Part shown: positions 7,993 to 12,623 of the stretch, in pieces | How positions within the stretch are numbered: the stretch's first letter is position 1 | Layout of the letters: every line of letters begins with the position of its first letter | Origin: Candidatus Campbellbacteria bacterium CG22_combo_CG10-13_8_21_14_all_36_13 | Lineage (GTDB): Bacteria > Patescibacteriota > Minisyncoccia > Phycocordibacterales > PCTT01 | DNA: 30,289 bases | Reading direction: 5' to 3' | Assembly (NCBI GenBank): GCA_002771585.1 | Contig: PCTT01000008.1 | Location: forward strand, 241 to 30,529 | Notes under the pieces: model-generated | Seen by the model: the letters and a program-made list of their open reading frames with translations, nothing else | The model's database searches: none | What the model was told of the DNA's origin: nothing | Translations under genes and position numbers: made by a program

Positions 7993-8300
7993 AAGTACGG
8001 AGCAAAGAAAAGTGTTTAGGGTTGTGTGTACCCAACATTCGCATTTTTAGGTGCTTAGTTATGTACACATGGGTTCACAGATTTAGGTCGCGCGCCCGCC
8101 ATCTGCTACTCAGGGACATCACTGCTTGGATTAGGTCATTGTTGCCGATTTCCAACTTTGACCACGCCATAACGTATTGTGAGCCCTACAACCCCAGACC
8201 GAGGTCTGGTTTGCCTTCTTCCCTGTTACGGGAATCGCTTTTGCTTTATTCACCAAAGATCTTTGCTAACAGACAAAGTAGCACAAAAGATTTTATGTAT
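7960..8300 (-). ncRNA. Stand-alone RNA resembling part of domain I of 23S rRNA
   Basis: This GC-richer, structured stretch has no believable ORF. Read on the minus strand, it follows the order of conserved blocks of 23S rRNA domain I. These are GATTCCC..GGGAAGA (8236-8214), GGGGTTGTAGGGCTC then ACAATACG (8195-8173), TTGGAAA, CCTGAGTAGC (8114-8105), a GTGAA block, and CTAAGCACCTAAA (8058-8046). The large loop normally inside the first helix is replaced by GTAACA. The 5' AGCAAAGA (8277-8270) pairs with TCTTTGCT (8008-8001), closing the structure, and a terminator follows. The comparison is with rRNA sequences recalled from memory. Alternatives are a decayed 23S fragment or an unrelated structured RNA. 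The promoter is unclear; TATACA/TAAAAT-like boxes lie near 8290-8305. Confidence 0.55.
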
Positions 8301-8357
8301 ACTTTACAAAAAAATAAGTTGTTGAATAATTTTTTTAAATATTTTCACACCTAAAAA

Positions 8358-8753
8358 CTAAGAACTCATGGGTATATTAGGCTGTGGTGGAACTATAGAT
8401 GAAATAGATACGGGCATTTTAGGATTAGGACCATATTCATTTTGACCAATATTACTATCTAAACACATAAGAACTGTGTACCATATGAATCCTGCAATTG
8501 GAATAAAGTTTATTAAAATCATCCAGCCGCTTCTACCTATGTCGTGTAATCTTCTTACCGAAACCGCTAGGCTAGGAATAAAAATTGCTATAGAAAATAA
8601 CAAACTTAAAATATTAGTGTCTATTAATGAACTTATGACACCAATTACAACATAAAAAATAACTCCAAACAATACAAAATACCAATATTCTGATCTACGC
8701 GCCCGACCTTCAAATACAGCATACTTTTTTAAAGCTCCTATAAAATAATTCAT
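8358..8753 (-). CDS. DUF805 family membrane protein
   Basis: A 131-aa integral membrane protein. It has the DUF805 signatures 'FEGRARRSEYWYFVLFGVIF' near the N-terminus and 'SLAVSVRRLHDIGRSGWMIL' in the middle. Four hydrophobic segments are visible at about residues 22-42, 45-62, 78-95 and 98-112. A Pro/Ser-rich tail ends the protein. The role of the family is unknown; no partner is evident here. Confidence 0.87.
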   Translation of the reverse strand: MNYFIGALKKYAVFEGRARRSEYWYFVLFGVIFYVVIGVISSLIDTNILSLLFSIAIFIPSLAVSVRRLHDIGRSGWMILINFIPIAGFIWYTVLMCLDSNIGQNEYGPNPKMPVSISSIVPPQPNIPMSS

Positions 8754-8827
8754 AATAAAAAAAATTAAACTATTAATGCTACATACTAAAATTACTCAAC
8801 GACCAGGCTGTATCGCTTTGTGAGAAA

Positions 8828-9259
8828 TTAATTATATACATACGATAATAATATCATTAAAAGTGGTAACAAAAATATCGCAGATAGAATCATATTTAAT
8901 GTAATTGAGGTTTTTCTGTTTTTAGTTAAAAAAGACACAACAGCTAGTGGCAAAATAGTAGACCCGTAAATAAATGGTATGGCCATAGCAGGCATTGCCA
9001 TCAAACCAACATCTGGTAAAGATAAAATATAAACACTAAAAATTAAAAGTAGTACAAAAATAATAATAAATACTAGCGCATAGTAACGGATAAATTTTGT
9101 TTTTTGTTTTACATTAAAAAGTTCTTCTAAATTTAGAACTTCATCTATCGCCTCACCTGACCACCCGCCCTGAGAAATTAAAATACTTTTAATTCTTTCT
9201 CTACTTACACCTTCAGACAATTGACCCTTCACAAAATTAAATAATTCTTGATTGACCAT
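8828..9259 (-). CDS. Three-TM protein with CPR N-terminal module
   Basis: Function unknown; 143 aa from the preferred start MVNQELFNF. The frame opens 6 codons earlier, but a TAAAAT box (9273-9268) ends 8 nt before this ATG. Residues 1-45 ('LSEGVSRERIKSILISQGGW' then SGEAIDEVL) are clearly related to the N-terminus of the protein at 5316-6281. Three TM helices follow (about 58-80, 88-108, 120-140). The short helical module attached to varied membrane parts suggests a shared cytosolic docking role, which is inference. Confidence 0.65.
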   Translation of the reverse strand: MVNQELFNFVKGQLSEGVSRERIKSILISQGGWSGEAIDEVLNLEELFNVKQKTKFIRYYALVFIIIFVLLLIFSVYILSLPDVGLMAMPAMAIPFIYGSTILPLAVVSFLTKNRKTSITLNMILSAIFLLPLLMILLSYVYN

Positions 9260-9371
9260 ATATAGATATTTTACCAAATATTATTAAAATTACACAAAAG
9301 ATGTTTTGAGTAGTTTTGATTTTTGCGCAAAGCATGTCTGCCCTACCTACCGGCAGGCAGACGGTAGGCAG

Positions 9372-9505
9372 GGACGGGAGTCTTGATCCTTACAGGATCG
9401 GTACAGGTTTCGTATCTCACTTCGTCCTTCGATAAACTCAGAACTCGCTCCGATATACTAAACCTTTTCAAGTCCCTCTCGAAGCAATGCTTCTCGCCGC
9501 TGCAC
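9372..9505 (-). repeat. tRNA-Asp 3'-end repeat unit 2 (older, disrupted)
   Basis: Reading down the minus strand from tRNA-Asp, an inverted copy of the tRNA 3' end (9505-9468) is split by a hairpin at 9477-9495 (GAAGC..GCTTC). A core follows containing GGAGCGAGTTCTGAG and TTTATCGAAGGAC, a palindromic motif typical of bacterial REP-like repeats. A direct copy (CAAGACTCCCGTCC, 9385-9372) ends the unit. That copy is then broken by a GC-rich palindromic insert at about 9334-9371 (CTGCCTACCG..CGGTAGG), after which TTTGCGCAAAAA resumes. It appears to be a decayed tandem copy of unit 1. No protein-coding signal. Confidence 0.5.
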
Positions 9506-9542
9506 AAAAACAAAAAACGGCATAAAGCCGTTTCTTGTTTTT
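9505..9542. terminator. Hairpin between the two tRNA-Asp repeat units
   Basis: An AAACGGC..GCCGTTT stem is flanked by A-rich and T-rich arms (AAAAACAA / TTGTTTTT), giving T runs on both strands. It occupies the same position after direct copy 1 as the terminator does after the real tRNA 3' end. The terminator therefore appears to be part of the repeating pattern. Confidence 0.65.
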
Positions 9543-9666
9543 GCGCAGCGGACGGGACTTGGTCACAGATAATTTTGCAAAGCAAAATTTCCGCGACCCC
9601 GCCTCGCGCTTCCCCGACTCTAGTCGGGGGCTTCGCGCGCTCCGGCTTTCAAGTCCCGCCGTGCGG
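9542..9666 (-). repeat. tRNA-Asp 3'-end repeat unit 1
   Basis: The block 9542-9561 is an exact 20-nt copy of the tRNA-Asp 3' end (9713-9732), starting at C56 of the T loop. At the other end, 9648-9666 carries an imperfect inverted copy of the same segment. Read on the minus strand, the core contains AAGCCGGAGCGCGCGAAGCC, a CCCCGACTAGAGTCGGGG hairpin, GGTCGCGG and an AT-rich hairpin. It ends TGTGAC directly before the direct copy. The same architecture occurs next to the two CAT tRNAs. Confidence 0.7.
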
Positions 9667-9713
9667 TAAAATACAAAAGCCCAGATACGTTGTATCTGGA
9701 CTTTGTATTTTAT
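9667..9713 (-). terminator. Terminator after tRNA-Asp
   Basis: A long stem (AAAATACAAA + CCAGATAC / GTATCTGG + TTTTGTATTTT) with loop AAC begins immediately after the tRNA discriminator base. Confidence 0.75.
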
Positions 9714-9714
9714 G

Positions 9715-10012
9715 CGCAGCGGACGGGACTTGAACCCGCAACCTCCCACGTGCTTACCTACTACAGTTTTCACTGCCTAAAGTTTAGTTTGTGGTCTGGA
9801 CTATATCTTCACCATATCAAATTGACTTAGGTGCTTTGGTATCTAGTCTCTACGGAGTCCTCACCTTAGTGAGTTCCCTCGGTATTAACATATTCGTCAA
9901 ATAACGAACTTAGCCTTCACCGATATCCCAAAGAGTTCAATCTGCCTTTCGAGCAGAAGGCTGCCTGTTTAAGCCTACAGGCGGGTGCTCTAACCAGTTG
10001 AGCTACCGCTGC
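9715..10012 (-). tRNA. tRNA-Asp (GTC) interrupted by a group I intron
   Basis: Exon 1 is 10012-9977 (36 nt) and exon 2 is 9752-9715 (38 nt). Joined, they give acceptor GCAGCGG/CCGCTGC, D arm GCTC..GAGC, anticodon stem CCCGC/GTGGG with loop CTGTCAC, T arm GCGGGTTCAAGTCCCGT and discriminator G, which is the Asp identity base. The intron lies within the anticodon, between U35 and C36. CCA is not encoded (CAT follows), so it must be added enzymatically. The first 10 nt of the tRNA also encode the last codons and stop of the upstream endonuclease gene, so the two are probably co-transcribed. Confidence 0.88.
9753..9976 (-). mobile_element. Group I self-splicing intron in tRNA-Asp anticodon
   Basis: A 224-nt intron without an ORF. 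Catalytic-core hallmarks on the minus strand are GTAGAGACTAGATA (near 9853-9840) and AAGATATAGTCC (9809-9798). They form the P7 pairing GACTA/TAGTC with the guanosine-binding site. The last intron base is G (9753). The internal guide ACAGGC (9968-9963) pairs with the exon end GCCTGT as P1. This puts a U-A pair at the 5' splice site rather than the usual U-G. A shorter register (CTGT with GCAG) would restore U-G. It presumably splices as RNA before tRNA maturation. Confidence 0.85.
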
Positions 10013-10686
10013 GTATATCCAAGCTTCCTAAACGCCTTTTCAAAAATATCCTTTTTCCGCTTAAGAAAAATACTTGTAGAAGCATTATTATACATAAATT
10101 GATAAAGTGCAAGGCTGTCATGATGACTAAATACAAGTTCAAAACCACCAGTTTTTATTATAATAAATCCTCCTTTTATATCTGTATATTGTTTTAATAC
10201 TAAGTGTAATTTGACTAAAAAACGTTTGCATCCAGAAGTAAAGCCTGTCTTAAAAACCACTCTAAATTTCCCCGTGTCTTTTCTAAGATGATCTCCCATA
10301 TATACGCCTCCATCTCCATCAAAATATCCACGAACATAATCTCCTAAATATTTTCTAGGAATATCTGGAAACTCAAGGTTAAATGTCTTTTGCTCCGTTA
10401 GACCAAACCCACGTAAATCATTACACATCTCTTTACTACCAATCTGTAATCTGAACTGATCACTTTCATTACCAACACGATATCTAACTGAAATTTTATG
10501 ATTTGAATCTAATTTTTCTCTAATTTGATATAACAAATCTTTATCGCAAATTTGAATACTAATATAATTGGATCCTCTTGGATTTATATCGATAGACCCG
10601 TCAGCGTAAATGAAGCCTAAAATATAAGCCATATCAGATGACCATTTTTTAAAAAATTTTTTGTTTACTTTTTTATGTATGGGCAC
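10003..10686 (-). CDS. Free-standing LAGLIDADG homing endonuclease
   Basis: A 227-aa protein with two LAGLIDADG motifs, 'MAYILGFIYADGSI' (about residues 19-32) and 'DYVRGYFDGDGGVY'. Each ends with the acidic residue that binds catalytic metal, so this is a single-chain enzyme. The start is GTG at 10686 with TATAAT (10698-10693) 6 nt upstream, implying leaderless translation. The gene is not inside the intron. It lies directly upstream of tRNA-Asp, and its stop TAG (10005-10003) uses tRNA bases 8-10. The likely target is the intronless tRNA-Asp gene or a nearby site, promoting co-transfer of endonuclease and intron. The target is inference. Confidence 0.88.
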   Translation of the reverse strand: MPIHKKVNKKFFKKWSSDMAYILGFIYADGSIDINPRGSNYISIQICDKDLLYQIREKLDSNHKISVRYRVGNESDQFRLQIGSKEMCNDLRGFGLTEQKTFNLEFPDIPRKYLGDYVRGYFDGDGGVYMGDHLRKDTGKFRVVFKTGFTSGCKRFLVKLHLVLKQYTDIKGGFIIIKTGGFELVFSHHDSLALYQFMYNNASTSIFLKRKKDIFEKAFRKLGYTQR

Positions 10687-10776
10687 CTATATATTATATC
10701 AAGGTGACAGTACATTACACTAACCATTTATACACAAAATCCGCCCCCATTATGGAAGACGAATGGCAGATATAGA

Positions 10777-10930
10777 TGTGTCGAGGGTGGGAATCGGTCA
10801 GGAGTCCTTGAAAAATAAACTCGTAATGACTCGTTATTTTTCTAAGGCTCACGACCCTGGCTCGGCCACAATCTCCTTTCAGTCGATTGGCTTCGCGGCC
10901 TCCGCCTTTCGATTCCCACCTCAGCTTACA
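10777..10930 (-). repeat. tRNA-Met 3'-end repeat unit
   Basis: The block 10777-10796 is an exact 20-nt copy of the 3' end of the neighbouring tRNA (10973-10992), again starting at C56 of the T loop. The block 10907-10930 is an inverted imperfect copy. On the minus strand the core reads AAGGCGGAGGCCGCGAAGCC, then GGCCGAGCCAGGGTCGTGAG, an AT-rich hairpin (AAAAATAACGAGTC..) and CTCCTGAC abutting the direct copy. It shares sequence blocks and layout with the tRNA-Asp unit. No ORF. Confidence 0.7.
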
Positions 10931-10974
10931 AAATTATAGGCCTGTACTACTTCGTAGCCCAAGCCTTAATTTTG

Positions 10975-11048
10975 TGTCGAGGGTGGGAATCGAACCCACG
11001 ACCTCAGCTTTATGAGTGCTGTGCTCTAACCGACTGAGCTACCTCGAC
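10975..11048 (-). tRNA. tRNA with CAT anticodon (elongator Met, or Ile2)
   Basis: Acceptor GTCGAGG/CCTCGAC, D arm GCTC..GAGC, anticodon loop CTCATAA, T arm GTGGGTTCGATTCCCAC and discriminator A. Position 31-39 is an A-A mismatch. CCA is not encoded. Elongator Met is favoured, but a lysidine-modified Ile tRNA cannot be excluded without tilS-identity analysis. Confidence 0.85.
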
Positions 11049-11058
11049 AATATCAAGA

Positions 11059-11087
11059 AGAATAATACATTTTTCTCTATTTTTCAA
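11059..11087 (-). promoter_or_regulatory. Promoter of the CAT-anticodon tRNA
   Basis: Minus strand: TTGAAA (11087-11082), 17-bp spacer, TATTCT (11064-11059), 10 nt before the mature tRNA 5' end. Confidence 0.5.
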
Positions 11088-11107
11088 TATAAACAGAAAC
11101 TTACTAT

Positions 11108-11136
11108 TTGTCGCAAACACAAATATATGTTAGTAT
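11108..11136 (+). promoter_or_regulatory. Promoter of initiator tRNA
   Basis: TTGTCG (11108-11113), 17-bp spacer, TAGTAT (11131-11136), about 14 nt before the mature tRNA. It is divergent from the CAT-anticodon tRNA promoter. Confidence 0.55.
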
Positions 11137-11150
11137 TCCAAACGTTATAT

Positions 11151-11221
11151 CGCGGGGTGGAGCAGTAGTAGCTCGGGAGGCTCATAACCTCCAGGCGTAG
11201 GTGCAATTCCTGCCCCCGCAA
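11151..11221 (+). tRNA. Initiator tRNA-fMet (CAT), atypical D and T loops
   Basis: Acceptor CGCGGGG pairs with CCCCGCA, leaving the C1-A72 mismatch diagnostic of bacterial initiators. The anticodon arm is GGAGG-CTCATAA-CCTCC. Oddities: the D loop AGTAGTA has no GG pair, the T loop is TGCAATT with G instead of U at position 55, and the variable loop is short. The usual G18-U55 contact is therefore lost. The three consecutive G-C pairs usual at the base of the initiator anticodon stem are interrupted by an A-U pair. CCA is not encoded. It may be a divergent functional initiator or a decayed copy. Confidence 0.8.
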
Positions 11222-11229
11222 CAATCATG

Positions 11230-11261
11230 TAAAATACTGCGCCCACAGGTGCGGTATTTTA
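11230..11261 (+). terminator. Terminator after tRNA-fMet
   Basis: The stem TAAAATAC-GC-CC pairs with GG-GC-GTATTTTA (loop CACA) 9 nt after the tRNA. The T-rich arm serves as a terminator tail. Confidence 0.65.
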
Positions 11262-11269
11262 TATTGATT

Positions 11270-11529
11270 TTGCGAGGGGAGAAAGAAAACTTCTTTTCTT
11301 TCGTCAGGAATTGCAAGGCGGAGCCATGTTTGAGTGAAACGAAAACAGGCGAGCCCGGGTGAGAAGCGAATACGTGGAGCTTCGCAAGACATTCTTCTAA
11401 CAAATATTACGATATATCGTAATATTTGTTGAAAAGGTGTACAGAATCTGTAAGATTGGAAGTTCTTAGTGATCCGCCAGCTGGCGGAGAGCTTAGAAAC
11501 TTGACTCCAACTCCTGCCCCCGCAACAAT
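11270..11529 (+). repeat. tRNA-fMet 3'-end repeat unit
   Basis: Same layout as the other two tRNA loci but on the plus strand and longer. It opens with an inverted copy of the tRNA 3' end, TTGCGAGGGG (11270-11279) and CAGGAATTGCA (11304-11314), split by an AGAAAGAAAAC../..TTTCTTTC hairpin. The core then reads AAGGCGGAGCC, AGGCGAGCCCGGGT and an AT-rich hairpin (AACAAATATTACG..). A perfect 16-bp palindrome (TCCGCCAGCTGGCGGA, 11473-11488) and TTGACTC follow. The unit closes with a direct copy, 11508-11529, matching tRNA bases 11204-11225 at 21 of 22 positions. No ORF. Confidence 0.7.
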
Positions 11530-11530
11530 A

Positions 11531-11564
11531 ATACAAAAACCACCCTTATGGGTGGTTTTTGTAT
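11531..11564. terminator. Bidirectional terminator between the fMet repeat unit and rmuC
   Basis: ATACAAAAACCACCC / GGGTGGTTTTTGTAT with loop TTAT. It has a T run on both strands, serving the plus-strand tRNA-fMet region and the minus-strand rmuC operon. Confidence 0.88.
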
Positions 11565-11573
11565 TTATATAAA

Positions 11574-12623
11574 TTACTCCTCACTAGGACCATCTACAGT
11601 TAACACATCAAGCTCTGGTGATTCCCCTGTAATCCTCATCACATCTTTATCAATTTTTCCGAGTTCTTTTGATGCTTTGTTGTAGTGATTCACAGTAGTC
11701 CCAAGAGTATTACCAAGCTTATTCATAAACTCTTCATAAGTTTTCATGTGTCTTCCAAGCTCTCCCACCCTCTTCTGAATATCTTTTGCTTGTTCTTCTA
11801 TTTGCAAACTTCGAAGCCCTTGGAGTACAGTCTGTAAATATGCCATAAATGAAGTTGGTGAGACTATAATCACCTTCTTTTGTTGAAAAGCATACTCTAT
11901 CAAATCTCTAGACTTAACCGTACCAACAGTACCGATCAATAAATCATAATATATTCCCTCGGATGGTATAAACATAAAAGCAAAATCCATTGTGTTTTCG
12001 GCTGGACGAATATATTTTGCCGTCTCATCTATTCTATTTTTTAAATCTTGCTTAAATGCTTTCTCGTGCTTTTCTCTTTCTACCGGATCTCTTGTTTCAA
12101 CCAGTCTATTGTAATTTTCTAGAGAAAACTTTGAGTCAATCGGTAATACTTTATCCCTATCTAAATAAACAACAGCGTCTACTATTTCCCCATTTTCAAA
12201 CGCATACTGCATCTGAAATCTGTCTGGAGGCAAAACGTTCTTTAGCACAGTCTCAAGATAATATTCCCCAAGAACACCTCTCTGTTTTGGGTTTTTTAAT
12301 ACATCTTGTAGAGACTTAAGCTGATCAGCAAAAGACACCACTTGTTTATTAGTCTCGTCAAGCTTGGTAAGGCCCGCGGTGACATCTTTTATTATCTTTG
12401 CTGATTCAGAAAATTGATCTCTAATTGTACTTTGCATTTCTTTTGCACTCTCTCCAAGTTTCGAATCCACGGTCCTGTTGAGCTCGTTTAGCTGATTTTG
12501 AAGAAAAACCATACCAGAATCATCCTTCTTTTCTTCTTTTTTTCTACCGACAAAAAACCAAAGTAAGCCAAGATTAAGGCCTAAAAATATAGCTAAAATA
12601 AGTATAAAAATACCTGTCGTCAT
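11574..12623 (-). CDS. rmuC: DNA recombination protein RmuC homologue
   Basis: RmuC-family proteins limit DNA rearrangement and carry a PD-(D/E)XK-like nuclease fold. The 349-aa protein has an N-terminal TM helix (residues 4-26) and a coiled-coil stretch (about 35-105). The RmuC core follows: 'KNPKQRGVLGEYYLETVLKN', 'VDAVVYLDRDKVLPIDSKFS' with the Asp and D-S-K catalytic-like residues, and 'FMFIPSEGIYYDLL'. Its start codon overlaps the ATPase stop by the ATGA quartet, indicating translational coupling. Confidence 0.92.
   Translation of the reverse strand: MTTGIFILILAIFLGLNLGLLWFFVGRKKEEKKDDSGMVFLQNQLNELNRTVDSKLGESAKEMQSTIRDQFSESAKIIKDVTAGLTKLDETNKQVVSFADQLKSLQDVLKNPKQRGVLGEYYLETVLKNVLPPDRFQMQYAFENGEIVDAVVYLDRDKVLPIDSKFSLENYNRLVETRDPVEREKHEKAFKQDLKNRIDETAKYIRPAENTMDFAFMFIPSEGIYYDLLIGTVGTVKSRDLIEYAFQQKKVIIVSPTSFMAYLQTVLQGLRSLQIEEQAKDIQKRVGELGRHMKTYEEFMNKLGNTLGTTVNHYNKASKELGKIDKDVMRITGESPELDVLTVDGPSEE

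Noticed and set aside
7960..8300. tmRNA, RNase P RNA or SRP RNA
   Set aside because: No tRNA-like ends or tag frame, no GAGGAAAGTCC or ACAGAA blocks, and no GGAAGGAAGCAGC motif on either strand.
8022..8354. Plus-strand 110-codon open frame
   Set aside because: Composition is not protein-like, and the stretch is explained by the minus-strand 23S-like RNA with a terminator.
9343..9773. Open frames of 80-116 codons around the tRNA-Asp repeat units
   Set aside because: They run through repeats and the tRNA itself; peptides such as SFDKLRTRSDIL are typical translations of REP-like repeats.
9334..11529. CRISPR array
   Set aside because: The repeats are tRNA-end copies in direct and inverted orientation with no regular spacers, and no cas genes are seen.
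11182..11536. Open frames of 73 and 103 codons on the minus strand after tRNA-fMet
   Set aside because: They lie inside the fMet repeat unit and antisense to the tRNA, with no protein-like features.
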